Shown here piece by piece: positions 50,430 through 59,454 of a stretch of DNA of 62,177 nucleotides. Where the stretch lies: assembly GCA_036003045.1 (NCBI GenBank), contig DASYSS010000043.1, positions 1-62,177 of the forward strand. The letters run 5' to 3'. Each line of letters begins with the position of its first letter. Position 1 is the stretch's first letter. Both the position numbers and the translations under genes were made by a program. The notes below the pieces were generated by a model. It made no database searches. It was given only the letters and a program-made list of their open reading frames with translations, and was not told where the DNA came from. This stretch comes from Gemmatimonadaceae bacterium (GTDB taxonomy: Bacteria; Gemmatimonadota; Gemmatimonadetes; Gemmatimonadales; Gemmatimonadaceae).

Positions 50430-52368
50430 TCGTTTTCTGTCGCTCCCGTATCTCTACCGGGAGTAGCACGCGGCGTCCGCCGCCGCCGACCCACACCTCG
50501 AGGCGCATCTCACCGGCTTTGGTCGGCACATAGGTGAAGTCGGCCGTTTCGCCCGGCCCCAGCCGCGCGAGCGCCGACTTCGGAGCCCGGAGGGCCATCG
50601 GGAGATCGGCGCCGTCGCGCGCCAATGGCCTCCACTTCACCACTTGCTCCTCGGTCCCGAACCTGAAGTTCAGCACTTCGTCCGCGTGGATGCTGACGAT
50701 TCTCAGCCGATTCGTATCTCCGACGGTCATCACGATCGCCGGAGGTTCCATTCGTCCGTTCACGAGCAACGTCGACGGTCCAAGTTTGTAGAACTCGGGC
50801 AGCCCACCGCCACCGGCGACGATCAAGTGATCTTTCGTCGTGTCGCGCGGTGAATCGCTGACGATGATCGCGCCATACATCCCGGACGCAATCTGTCGCA
50901 TCTCGTGCAGATGCGAATGGTACGGGAACGTTCCGCTCCGCGGCGGCGTGAACTCGGCGGCGAACGTTCCCCCGGGCGGGATGGGTGGCATGATCTTGTC
51001 GCCCATGCCGCTCCAGTCGGAAACGCCGTCGGGGTAGCTCTCGATCTCGAGTCCGTGCCAGTGCACGCCGCTCGCCTCGTCAAGGTTGTTGTGTACGAGA
51101 ATTCTTACGGGCTCGCCTCGCTTGAGCTCGAGCACGGGGCCGGGGATGATCACCGAGTCTCTGGCCGGAACTTCTTTTCCCGTCTGCAACACGAATCCGT
51201 ACGCCGGCTGATTGCCCATCAGCCCGTTCTCGTGCTTCTGTATGAGAAGGTTGATCGTCCGGCGGTCGGTGACGGCTTTTTCTTTGAAGGTCGGCGACGG
51301 CGTGACGTGGATCCCGATCACCAACCCGCGCATCGTGTGTCCGCCCGGTTTGTCGTGCGCCGGCATCGCGTGATCACTGCTCGACGCCAGCACGATGTTC
51401 GGTTCGGGTGAGCCATGCAGGCTCACGATCTCATCGATGTGCCCTGCGAAGTGACAATGGAATACCCAGTTGCCCGGCGTCGTCGGCACGAACGCCAACG
51501 TCATCGAGCCGCCGATCGGAATGATGCGCATGTTCTGCAGCGGCTGGAGCGCCGGCGGGACTACCGTATCGGCTCGCGCGCCTCCGGAGCGGGTCACGCG
51601 GAAATAGAATCCGTGCAGGTGTAGCGGATGCTCGATCGCCGCGGCGTTCACGATCCGGAAGTGCACCGAATCACCCTGCGTGAACGTGAACTGCTCGTTG
51701 TACGGCCACTCCCTGCCGTTGAACGTGAGGGCCGACTCGAACGTCTGCGTTTTCTCGACCGGGTAGAACCACTCGGTGATCAGCAACACTCGTTCGTTCG
51801 CAGCCGGCGCCGAGCCCGTCGCATCTACGATGAGCGCTCCGGTAAGCTGCGCGTCGAGCCAATTGCGGTCGTCGAAGTTGTTCAGCCCTTTGAGCGCGGC
51901 CCAATAGAAGAAGTTGCCGGCCTTGTCGAGCTTGAACGTCACCTCGCGCGTCGCGCCGGCCGCGAGTTGCACCGTGTCGCGCTCCGCCGGCATCGAGCGG
52001 CGCAGGCCGCCCAGCGTGAGCGCGGAGTCGGACTTGTTGTGAACCGTGAGGTGGACCGTCGTTCCAACCGGCGCGCGCAACAGCGGCGCGGGCACCGACG
52101 GCGCTTTGCCCGTCTCGGCGAACGCCAAAATCCGCACGACCGGATCGAGCTCGCCTTCCGGCTGATAGCCCGCTTCGACGATGTCGAGCGAGAGTGTCAG
52201 CGTTCCGCTGGACAGCGTCCCCGCGGGATGCCGATTGTCGTTCACGCGCGCGATCGACGCGTTCGCGACTGGGTGCGGAAGCGGAAACCTCGGCGGCGGC
52301 GGTACGACTGACTCCTGTGGCGGAAGGACAGCCGAAAGGAGGAACGCGGCAACCACGGTAAAAGCCAT
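50413..52368 (-). CDS. Multicopper oxidase with copper motifs in permuted order
   Basis: A 651-residue exported protein built of cupredoxin domains. Ligand motifs in order are HPLHLHG (247-253), HCHFAGH (304-310, type 1 Cys305), HWHG (436-439) and HSHLH (484-488). All four clusters of a laccase-type trinuclear site are present, but the usual order is HWHG, HSH, HPxHLHG, HCH. The N-terminal domain (about 90-190) and the last domain (about 545-645) have the fold pattern but no copper ligands. It probably oxidises metals or phenols in the periplasm. The N-terminus is a signal peptide. The PQQ dehydrogenase gene lies 90 bp upstream on the same strand. Confidence 0.87.
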   Translation of the reverse strand: MAFTVVAAFLLSAVLPPQESVVPPPPRFPLPHPVANASIARVNDNRHPAGTLSSGTLTLSLDIVEAGYQPEGELDPVVRILAFAETGKAPSVPAPLLRAPVGTTVHLTVHNKSDSALTLGGLRRSMPAERDTVQLAAGATREVTFKLDKAGNFFYWAALKGLNNFDDRNWLDAQLTGALIVDATGSAPAANERVLLITEWFYPVEKTQTFESALTFNGREWPYNEQFTFTQGDSVHFRIVNAAAIEHPLHLHGFYFRVTRSGGARADTVVPPALQPLQNMRIIPIGGSMTLAFVPTTPGNWVFHCHFAGHIDEIVSLHGSPEPNIVLASSSDHAMPAHDKPGGHTMRGLVIGIHVTPSPTFKEKAVTDRRTINLLIQKHENGLMGNQPAYGFVLQTGKEVPARDSVIIPGPVLELKRGEPVRILVHNNLDEASGVHWHGLEIESYPDGVSDWSGMGDKIMPPIPPGGTFAAEFTPPRSGTFPYHSHLHEMRQIASGMYGAIIVSDSPRDTTKDHLIVAGGGGLPEFYKLGPSTLLVNGRMEPPAIVMTVGDTNRLRIVSIHADEVLNFRFGTEEQVVKWRPLARDGADLPMALRAPKSALARLGPGETADFTYVPTKAGEMRLEVWVGGGGRRVLLPVEIRERQKTKKAAE

Positions 52369-52458
52369 CGTCGGCTCCGGGTGCGAGTGGGAGGTAGGGT
52401 GACCCCAAAGCTGGCGGTTCCTGCCGCCATGTCAACAAACACGAAAAAACGAGCTCGA

Positions 52459-54162
52459 TTACGGCAAGGCGAACGTCACGAGCCCCTGCAGCGTCGTGAT
52501 CGCGACGTATTGCTTCCCGTCGGCGCTGAACGTCACGGGCGTGGAACGAATCCACTGAGCTCCGCCCGACATCTTCGCGCGCCACAGACCTTCACCGGTG
52601 CTCGCCTCGACCGCGTTGAGATAGCCCTGTACGTCGCCGTAAAAGACGAGGTCGCCCGCCGTCGCGAGGGATCCGCCGCACAGTGGCGACGCCAGCGTCG
52701 GCTCGTCGGTCCTCAGCATCCAGCGAACCTTGCCGGTGGCCGCGTCGATGGCCGTCGTCGTCGCGTAGGCGTCTCCTCTCGCCGGCGACGCGATCCCGCC
52801 GTCGTAGCGTTCACCAACGGTGTGCTCGCGAACCATTCTATGGTATACGTTCGGCGTGTGCTGCCCGCGCACGTAGAGGAGTCCGGTGCGCGGCGAATAC
52901 GACATCGGCTGCCAATTCGAGCCACCCTGAATTCCCGGCGCGATCCGTGTTCCGAGCTCGGTCGGCTCGGCCCACATGTTTTCGTGCGGAACGAATTCCT
53001 CCGACCGCACAATCTGCGTTCCCGTGCGCCGGTCCAGTATGTAGACCCAGCCCGTCTTGCCCGCGTGCGCGATCGCCGGCACGCGCGCGCCGCGGACGTC
53101 GATGTCGACGAGCACCGTGGGGCTCGCCGCGTCGTAGTCCCACAGATCGTGCGGGACCATCTGATAGTGCCAGCGATGCTTTCCGGTCTTGATGTCGACG
53201 GCGACGATCGAGTTGTTGTAGAGATTGTCGCCGGGCCGCTCGTGATCGTCGAAGTCCGCGCCGGGATTGCCCGTTCCGAAATACACGAGACCCAACGCCG
53301 GATCGTAGCTCGGCGTCATCCACACGGGCGCGCCGCCTTTCTGCCATGCGTTCGGGTATTTCGCGCTGTCGGCGCGCTCCCGCTCGATGTTGCGCGGCAA
53401 CTGCTCGCCGTCGGGCGTGGTTCGCGCCCACGTCCCCCACCAACCGCCTTCTTCCGGCGACGGAATCGTCCAGAATCGCCACACGCGACTGCCCGTTTTC
53501 ACGTCGTACGCATCGACGAAACCGCGGATCTCGAACTCTCCGCCTGCCGCTCCAACGATGACTTTCCCGTCGGCGACCAATGGCGCCATCGTGAAGGAGT
53601 ATCCGAACGCCCCGTCGGCCGCGCGCGTCTGCCAGACCACCTTTCCGTTCTTGGCGTTGATCGCCACGACGCGCGCGTCGAGTGTCGCGACGAATACTCG
53701 TCCGTCGGCGACGGCGACCCCGCGGTTGTTCGGCCCGCAGCAGACGCGAATCGTTCCGTTGTCGGCCGCGGCCCAACGCCAAAGCTCCCGTCCTGTTGCC
53801 GCGTCGAGCGCGAATACCTGCGGGCCGGGATATGTGTAGTACAACACTCCGTCCACGACGACGGGACTGCTCTCCTGCTTGAAGATCCCCTCGACCGGGG
53901 CGATCGGCGCCGGACGCGTCTCGTGCAACCAGGCGAGCCGGAGCCGCCCGACATTTTTCACGTTGATTTGCGTGAGCGGCGAGAATCGCTGGTTCGTGAA
54001 GTCATGGCCGTACGACGGCCATTCGTCGTCGCCACCGGCCGCCGCCCCCGCCGTGGGACGAAGGATTGACGCTCGCGGTACACCGCGGACCGCGAGGGCG
54101 GCAATGGCGCCGAGCCCGCACGCGGACGCGAACGTGACCCAGCCGCGTCGAGGACGGTTCAT
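52459..54162 (-). CDS. PQQ-dependent alcohol dehydrogenase-like quinoprotein
   Basis: A 567-residue exported enzyme with an eight-bladed propeller. Features: N-terminal basic/hydrophobic export signal (RRGWVTFASACGLGAIAAL), the vicinal disulfide pair Cys141-Cys142 in VCCGPNNRG over which PQQ stacks, FEIRGFVDAYDVKTG for the calcium-binding Glu region, YFGTGNPG for the Asn ligand, and QMVPHDLWDYDAASP carrying the catalytic Asp. Propeller repeats such as AIDAATGKVRW are seen. It oxidises alcohols or sugars in the periplasm. No cytochrome domain is attached. The ATG at 54162 was preferred to a start 93 bp upstream that lacks signal features. Confidence 0.9.
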   Translation of the reverse strand: MNRPRRGWVTFASACGLGAIAALAVRGVPRASILRPTAGAAAGGDDEWPSYGHDFTNQRFSPLTQINVKNVGRLRLAWLHETRPAPIAPVEGIFKQESSPVVVDGVLYYTYPGPQVFALDAATGRELWRWAAADNGTIRVCCGPNNRGVAVADGRVFVATLDARVVAINAKNGKVVWQTRAADGAFGYSFTMAPLVADGKVIVGAAGGEFEIRGFVDAYDVKTGSRVWRFWTIPSPEEGGWWGTWARTTPDGEQLPRNIERERADSAKYPNAWQKGGAPVWMTPSYDPALGLVYFGTGNPGADFDDHERPGDNLYNNSIVAVDIKTGKHRWHYQMVPHDLWDYDAASPTVLVDIDVRGARVPAIAHAGKTGWVYILDRRTGTQIVRSEEFVPHENMWAEPTELGTRIAPGIQGGSNWQPMSYSPRTGLLYVRGQHTPNVYHRMVREHTVGERYDGGIASPARGDAYATTTAIDAATGKVRWMLRTDEPTLASPLCGGSLATAGDLVFYGDVQGYLNAVEASTGEGLWRAKMSGGAQWIRSTPVTFSADGKQYVAITTLQGLVTFALP

Positions 54163-54583
54163 CGCACCAAGTTGCCGCCGTTGGCTTCGGCTGACAATAT
54201 CGGAGGGCATTCGGCAAGGGATCCCGATATTTACATTCGCTGACGTGAGCATCATTATTTTGAATCTCGAGGCCGGCTGATCCGGGCGACGGCCCGGGCG
54301 ACCTGCTGGAACAACTCTCGGTTCTTCCGTCCCTGACGATGCGCTTCGCGAGCGTCACGTGCGCGTCGGACGCTCGGAGTAACGTTCGAGGTTGGAGATT
54401 GCGCACGAAGACGCATCTCTCCGACAGCCTCTCGTTGAAACCGGATTCGGCGATATTTCGTACGGTCAAGGCACATATGCGCAATAAGCTCCCGCAATCC
54501 ACTTAGCGCCGGTGAGCAGCGCGACGTGATTTCGATGGTCAAATGGCTGCGCGCTCGTTGTCACACCTGAGGGCCGCTCAACG
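54163..54583. other. Divergent intergenic region
   Basis: 421 bp between the PQQ dehydrogenase (minus) and a membrane protein gene (plus); it should hold promoters for both. It contains the inverted repeat at 54196-54231 and is locally AT-richer around 54225-54275 and 54450-54490. A 95-codon minus-strand frame (54255-54542) shows no family features and was not accepted. Confidence 0.45.
54196..54231. promoter_or_regulatory. Inverted repeat upstream of the PQQ dehydrogenase
   Basis: AATATCGG (54196-54203) and CCGATATT (54224-54231) are exact inverted repeats separated by 20 bp, 34 bp upstream of the dehydrogenase ATG. They could bind a dimeric regulator of the dehydrogenase and oxidase pair. 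Confidence 0.45.
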
Positions 54584-55087
54584 ATGAGCTTGACGAACGA
54601 TTCAGAGCTGGACGCACGACCGCCTCGCCGCATTCGCGGCCTGCTTCGCACGAGCCTCACGGCCGGCGTCGCACTCTCGGCTTTGGGGACCGGAATCCTG
54701 GCGCTGGGGCTCGCCACGGGACTCGTGCCGTCGTCCATCTTCGGCCCGCGCGAGTTGCTCGCCGTGGCCGTTCGAGACTTCGTCGCGGGCGCGGTCGCCG
54801 GCGGTCTCTTTTCGTGGTTCGTCGCGCGCGGCGAGCGGGGAAAGTCGCTGTCGGCGCTCTCCACCGGGCGAGTGGCGTTTTGGGGTGGGCTCGCGACCGC
54901 GAGCATTCCCGTCTTGGCGGCACTCGCGGCGCGCGGTGTCTCGGTGCCGATCGGCATCATCGCGGCGAGCACGGCTCTCTTTGGGATCGGGGGAAGTGTC
55001 GTCAGCGCGGGGATGCTGCGACTCGCCCGACGCGCGCCTGTGCAACTCGGCGAGCCCGCCGCTGATCCGGAGCGTCTGCTCCGCTAG
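54584..55087 (+). CDS. Four-helix integral membrane protein of unknown function
   Basis: A 167-residue protein with about four hydrophobic helices: SLTAGVALSALGTGILALGL, AVRDFVAGAVAGGLFSWFVA, VAFWGGLATASIPVLAALAA and IGIIAASTALFGIGGSVVSA. The N-terminus is polar with RPPRRIRG, and the C-terminus ends with LARRAPVQLGEPA, both probably cytosolic. No family was recognised. The ATG at 54584 is the first start before the polar N-terminus. Confidence 0.65.
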   Translation: MSLTNDSELDARPPRRIRGLLRTSLTAGVALSALGTGILALGLATGLVPSSIFGPRELLAVAVRDFVAGAVAGGLFSWFVARGERGKSLSALSTGRVAFWGGLATASIPVLAALAARGVSVPIGIIAASTALFGIGGSVVSAGMLRLARRAPVQLGEPAADPERLLR

Positions 55088-55118
55088 CCACGGTCGATCG
55101 ACGTGCCGACCCCGGTCA

Positions 55119-55352
55119 ATATTCGATGGGCGAGCGCCGGAGCATCAACGCAACGGCGTCGGCCGCGCCCTGCTCGGGTTCGCCGAGCACGCTCTTCAAC
55201 GGGAAGGCTTCGGCGAGCCACTCAGCTCATCGTCGGCGAACGAGCCTGAACCGCAAGCGTGGCACCGGCGCATGGGCTTCACCGACTGCGGCGTTCTCCC
55301 TGGACTCAATGAAGGCGGAGTGGACGAAGTATTCTTTCGAAAGCCTCTCTGA
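55119..55352 (+). pseudogene. C-terminal remnant of a GNAT acetyltransferase
   Basis: The frame reads EHQRNGVGRALLGFAEHALQ, then GFGEPLSSSSANEPEPQAWH, RRMGFTDCGVLPGLNEG and DEVFFRKPL: the acetyl-CoA-binding loop and C-terminal strands of an AAC(6')-like GNAT. The N-terminal half (about 60-70 residues) is absent; the frame continues upstream without a start into the antisense-like shadow of the membrane gene. It is therefore a truncated, probably inactive copy, 27 bp before an intact but different GNAT gene. Confidence 0.65.
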
Positions 55353-55379
55353 CGCCGTCGCCTAGAACGACACACGCGC

Positions 55380-55904
55380 ATGTCCAACATCCGTCCACTC
55401 GAGCTCACCGACGCTCCGGCGCTCTTCGCGGCCGTCAACAGTTCGCGAGACGCGCTTCGCCGCTGGTTGGATTGGTATCATGACAAGTACGATCTAGCGG
55501 ACGCCGAGTCGTGGATCCGACACACCCTCGCCGCGCGCCGCGAGGGAACCGAGTTTCATTTCGCGATCTGTGAGTCGAAGAACGCCCCTGCGGTCGGCGT
55601 CGTCGGCCTCGAGCAAGTGAGCGCCTCGGACGCGCGTGCGATGATTGGCTATTGGCTGGCCACGTCGGCGACGGGCCGTGGTCTGGCGAAGCGCGCGGTC
55701 GCCGACGCCCTTCGCTGGGCCCGTGCCGAAGTGTCGGTGAAAACAGTCTGGGCCGGCGTTGCAGAAGACAATGCGGCGAGCCGGCGTGTGGTCGAGGCCA
55801 ATGGCTTTCGAGTGGCCGGTACTCGGGGAATCGACGAGCGCGGTGATACCCTGCTGCTGTACGAAATGGCGCTCGCGGCCGTGGACGTCGATCGCGTCGT
55901 GTGA
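55380..55904 (+). CDS. GNAT N-acetyltransferase, RimJ/RimL-like
   Basis: A 174-residue acetyltransferase. The opening IRPLELTDAPALFAAVNSSR, the AESWIRHTLAARREGTEFHF segment, IGYWLATSATGRGLAKRAV (acetyl-CoA loop, Q/RxxGxG/A-type) and VAEDNAASRRVVEANGFRVA match RimJ/RimL-type enzymes that acetylate ribosomal protein N-termini or small amines. Length is standard. A weak upstream ribosome site is present. It follows the decayed GNAT remnant on the same strand. Confidence 0.9.
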   Translation: MSNIRPLELTDAPALFAAVNSSRDALRRWLDWYHDKYDLADAESWIRHTLAARREGTEFHFAICESKNAPAVGVVGLEQVSASDARAMIGYWLATSATGRGLAKRAVADALRWARAEVSVKTVWAGVAEDNAASRRVVEANGFRVAGTRGIDERGDTLLLYEMALAAVDVDRVV

Positions 55905-56148
55905 CAGCTGCCCGGCCGGTCTTGCTCGTTGGCGGAACCGCGGCACCGGCGTGCTCCGGCCGCCGTTGCCGGCGTGCAACACATCATCTTCACGGCCGGC
56001 TGCCGAAGTGGACGGCCGGCCCGCCGGCGAAGGATCAAGCGCACCGAGTTTGACGGCGTCGCGAACCCGCTCGCGGCGGCCAAGCGCGCCGGCTTCGACG
56101 GCCGCTCACGGTTCGACCGCGATCGGCCGGCGCGAACGGTACGATAGA

Positions 56149-56907
56149 CTAGCGCTCCCCGGCGCTCGGCCGCTCCAACGTTCGCGTGCTCACGTCCGCT
56201 CGCCCAGCGGCCGGCCGTTGCACCGCATGTGCGTGATTCCTCCTCATCCCCGGCCCGACGCGAAGATGGTGACTCACCGAGTCGGGCACGACGAGCCAGA
56301 GCATGGTCCCGATCAACGCGTGCGCGAACGCCAGGAAGAACAGGTTGCGATGGCGCTGGTAGGCCCACGCCGCCACCGTGCCGCCGACGAGCGTCACACC
56401 CATGAGCAGCGGGTTCGGCACGTGCGCCGCGGCGAACATCAGTCCCGCGATCGGGGCGACGACGAACTGATAGCGCGAGTCGAACGACGCCTGCAGGCGA
56501 TTCGCGAAGTAGCCGTTCAGCAGGTATTGCTGAAAGAGCGCCCAGAAGCAGTAGCCGCCGAGGACGCCCGCCACTCGCCAGGCCGCCACGTCGCGCACCG
56601 TGTCGAACGCGAACCCGGCAATCACGCCGGCGATCGCGACGACCAACACGGGAATCGCGAAGCGGCGCGCGCACTCGACGAATCCGGCGCGCCTCAAGCC
56701 CAGTTCGGCCGCCGACTCACCCCGAACCAGATGGGAGGCGAGAACGATGGCCAATAGAATCATCCACGACCAATGGACCCGCGCTTGAAAGTACCAGATG
56801 TACGCGAGCAGGAGGACGAAGATCGTGCCTGCTTCGAGCGCGTGAACGATCGGACCGATCGGCTGAACCGCCGACCGAATGGCCAACGACGGCGACCGCA
56901 CCTGCAT
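56149..56907 (-). CDS. CPBP-family membrane protein lacking the catalytic Glu pair
   Basis: A 252-residue protein with about seven helices in the CPBP (CAAX protease and bacteriocin-processing-like) pattern. The usual first motif EExxxRG is replaced by FQQYLLNGYF near residue 125, so both catalytic/metal Glu are Gln and the Arg is Asn. The second motif AAAHVPNP and the third FAHALIGTMLW keep their His. It may be a non-catalytic relative. A Pro/Arg-rich cytosolic tail (about 220-252) is extra. It lies 15 bp downstream of a canonical CPBP gene on the same strand, so the pair may form a complex. Confidence 0.75.
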   Translation of the reverse strand: MQVRSPSLAIRSAVQPIGPIVHALEAGTIFVLLLAYIWYFQARVHWSWMILLAIVLASHLVRGESAAELGLRRAGFVECARRFAIPVLVVAIAGVIAGFAFDTVRDVAAWRVAGVLGGYCFWALFQQYLLNGYFANRLQASFDSRYQFVVAPIAGLMFAAAHVPNPLLMGVTLVGGTVAAWAYQRHRNLFFLAFAHALIGTMLWLVVPDSVSHHLRVGPGMRRNHAHAVQRPAAGRADVSTRTLERPSAGER

Positions 56908-56922
56908 GGCTTCGACTCCAGA

Positions 56923-57954
56923 TCATCGATGCAACAGAATCACCCAGACCGCGTCGACGAGCGCGTGCGTAATCGCCGATGCGGTCACCTTCCCCGTGCG
57001 CACATACACCAACCCGTAGGCGACACCCGCGATCGTCGCCAACACCGCGTAGCGCGGGTCGGGCAGATGTGACAATCCAAAGATGATCGAGCCGACAGCG
57101 AGCCCGAGCGGAATGCCGAGCCGGCGCGATAAGAGATTCTGAATCAGGCCGCGGAAGAGGAACTCTTCCGGCACGGCGGTGACGAGATAGATGATGATCG
57201 GCTGGAGCAGCAGGACCGGCGCGGCGGCGCGAGGATTCCACGTGATGAAGTGGCTCGCGAATCCGATCGGCAACGCGATGGCGGCGTACCCGAGAAAGAC
57301 GAGCACCGCTGTGGAAACGTCGCGCCGGCTGAGCGACCACCGGTAGCCCACACCGTCGAGCGGCCGCGCGACGACGAAGAAGTACAGTCCGGCGACGAGT
57401 CCGACGAGTCGTGACGCGTCGTACCCACTCGGCGCCGGCAGCGGCAGCGAGGGCAGCAGATGGTATTTCACGCCGAGACCGAGACTCGCCGCGGCGGCGA
57501 GCTCGCGCCACGGGAACTCGCCGGGCTTCGCTAGGCCTGTCGCGAGAATCAGCGATGGAATCGCGAGATAGACTGCGATCGAGAGCGCGCGATCTCCCAC
57601 AGCGAGACCGGCCGCTGCCGCATAGAGAACACATGCAAGCCAGAGGACCGCTGGGCCGGCGGCAAGTCGAACCGACGCGTGTGGCAGCGCTACGGTGAGT
57701 CGGCGCGCGACGTCCGGAACGCCGAGCGCGATGTAGCCGCCCGCCAGGAGAACGAACAGTGCGATCGGCAGAGGCCGGGCGAGGTGTGCTCCGTGCGCGT
57801 TCGCCGTGAAATACGCGGCGAGCGCCAGCCCGAACAACACGGCGGCAACCCCGGCTTCCACGCTCCACCTTCGGCGGGGGGCGGAGGAAGCCGATGAATT
57901 CAGAACAACGACGCTTTCAGTCACTCGAACTCCGTGCTGCTTGAGCACCGTCAC
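56923..57954 (-). CDS. CPBP-family intramembrane metalloprotease
   Basis: A 343-residue protein with eight or nine helices. It keeps the full CPBP signature: VPEEFLFRGLIQNLLSRR (motif 1, Glu-Glu and Arg), GLSHLPDP (motif 2 His) and ITHALVDAVW (motif 3 His). Relatives cleave prenylated proteins, process bacteriocins or protect from them. The N-terminal 25 residues are polar. The start is GTG 57954; upstream there is no better start. It is the first gene of the two-gene CPBP unit. Confidence 0.87.
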   Translation of the reverse strand: MTVLKQHGVRVTESVVVLNSSASSAPRRRWSVEAGVAAVLFGLALAAYFTANAHGAHLARPLPIALFVLLAGGYIALGVPDVARRLTVALPHASVRLAAGPAVLWLACVLYAAAAGLAVGDRALSIAVYLAIPSLILATGLAKPGEFPWRELAAAASLGLGVKYHLLPSLPLPAPSGYDASRLVGLVAGLYFFVVARPLDGVGYRWSLSRRDVSTAVLVFLGYAAIALPIGFASHFITWNPRAAAPVLLLQPIIIYLVTAVPEEFLFRGLIQNLLSRRLGIPLGLAVGSIIFGLSHLPDPRYAVLATIAGVAYGLVYVRTGKVTASAITHALVDAVWVILLHR

Positions 57955-58119
57955 CCGCGATACAATCCTGGGGAAATCGCCGCGGCGGGGTATGGTACGA
58001 CGGTACTACGTCGGGACGCGGTCTTCGGTGGGGCCGCTCGGCCTCTCGCCGCGTCCGCCTTCGAGAGAGCGCTATACACCGCGGTTCACACGATCGGTCC
58101 AGCCTGCGAACGGCGCCGC

Positions 58120-59454
58120 TTACGCCGAGAGGTCCCGACCTTTCGTCTCGCCCGCCATTCCCAACGCGGCGAGCCCCGGCGCCGCCATGGCCGCCGCGTA
58201 CAGCGACACGGGAATCGTCGACCCGAATCGGTCGAGCAGCGCGACGCCGATGAGCGGCGCCACCGCTCCGGTGAAGACGGTGGCGAATTGGTAGCCGATC
58301 GAGAAGCCCGTGTACCGCGCTTTCGTCGGAAATAGCTCGACAAAGAAGGCCGACATCCCGCCGACGATGATGCCATGAAAGATTCCGCCGACCGCCGCCG
58401 CGACCATGATGACGAGCGTGGCACCGCTCGCCGTCGCCGGAAAGAGAACGAACGACCACATCGCCGCGCCGATCAACCCGAACCCCGTGACCGGCAGTCG
58501 TCCGATGCGATCGGAGAGCGCGCCCGCCGCGAAGATCGCGACGACGTCCACAATCGATCCGACCGCCGCCGCCTCCAACGCCAACGTCCTCGGCTGATGC
58601 AGCACGCGTGTCACGTACACGATGAAGAACGTCGTGAACACGTAGAAGAGCGCATTCTCCGCCGCCTTCACCAACAAGACCGTCAACACCGACCGCCACT
58701 GCGCGAGCACCGTGCGACCGACTCCTTCACTCTTCGTGTGTGCCCGCCGCTCGGCGTACGCGCGGTACAACGGCGACTCGGCGACCCGCGTACGCATCCA
58801 AATGCCGACGCCGATCAGCAGACCCGAGGCGAGAAACGCGACGCGCCATCCCCAGTCCGCCAGACCGGCGTCGCCCAACGACATGCCGAGCAGTGCGAGC
58901 ACCGCCGCCGACAGCACGTTGCCCGCCGGCCCGCCGACCATCGGCCACGCCGTCCAGTATCCTCGCCGCTTAGCGGGGAGACTCTCGGCGACAAGCAGAA
59001 GCGCGCCCCCCACTTCTCCGCCGACCGCGAATCCCTGAATGAGTCGCAAGACCACGAGCAACACCGGCGCCGCGAGGCCGATCGACGCATAGCCGGGCAG
59101 CACGCCGACGCCCATCGTCGCCACGCCCATGAGCATCAGGCTCCACACCAGAATCCGCTTTCGTCCGTAGCGGTCGCCGAGGATGCCGAAGACCAGTCCG
59201 CCCACCGGCCGCGTGACGAAACCGATCGCGTAGGTCATCAGCGAGAGCAGGACGCCGTTGAGAGGGTTCACCGTGGGAAAGAACACGCGGTCGAACACCA
59301 GCGCCGCCGACGACGCGAAGACGAAGAAGTCGTACCATTCGATCAGCGACCCGATCGAGCTCGAGAAGAGCAGCGTTCCAACGCGCGACTCGTTCTCGCG
59401 CTCGACTGGAAGCGTCTCTGTCGCACCCGGTCTGATGTCAGTCGTCGCGCTCAA
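58120..59454 (-). CDS. MFS transporter, metabolite:H+ symporter (MHS)-like
   Basis: A 444-residue transporter with about 12 helices. Family features: GSLIEWYDFFVFASSAAL after the polar start, TRPVGGLVFGILGDRYGRKR (the cytosolic loop motif G-D-R-x-G-R-K), GFAVGGEVGGALLLVAESLP, and ELFPTKARYTGFSIGY late in the protein. These match the ProP/ShiA/KgtP group, which imports organic acids or compatible solutes with protons. The start is TTG 59454, overlapping the TGA of the hydrolase gene (TTGA); this coupling and the length fit the family. A weak ATG start was not found. Confidence 0.88.
   Translation of the reverse strand: MSATTDIRPGATETLPVERENESRVGTLLFSSSIGSLIEWYDFFVFASSAALVFDRVFFPTVNPLNGVLLSLMTYAIGFVTRPVGGLVFGILGDRYGRKRILVWSLMLMGVATMGVGVLPGYASIGLAAPVLLVVLRLIQGFAVGGEVGGALLLVAESLPAKRRGYWTAWPMVGGPAGNVLSAAVLALLGMSLGDAGLADWGWRVAFLASGLLIGVGIWMRTRVAESPLYRAYAERRAHTKSEGVGRTVLAQWRSVLTVLLVKAAENALFYVFTTFFIVYVTRVLHQPRTLALEAAAVGSIVDVVAIFAAGALSDRIGRLPVTGFGLIGAAMWSFVLFPATASGATLVIMVAAAVGGIFHGIIVGGMSAFFVELFPTKARYTGFSIGYQFATVFTGAVAPLIGVALLDRFGSTIPVSLYAAAMAAPGLAALGMAGETKGRDLSA

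Noticed and set aside
54255-54542. 95-codon minus-strand frame upstream of the PQQ dehydrogenase
   Set aside because: No homology pattern and poor amino acid composition for a protein.
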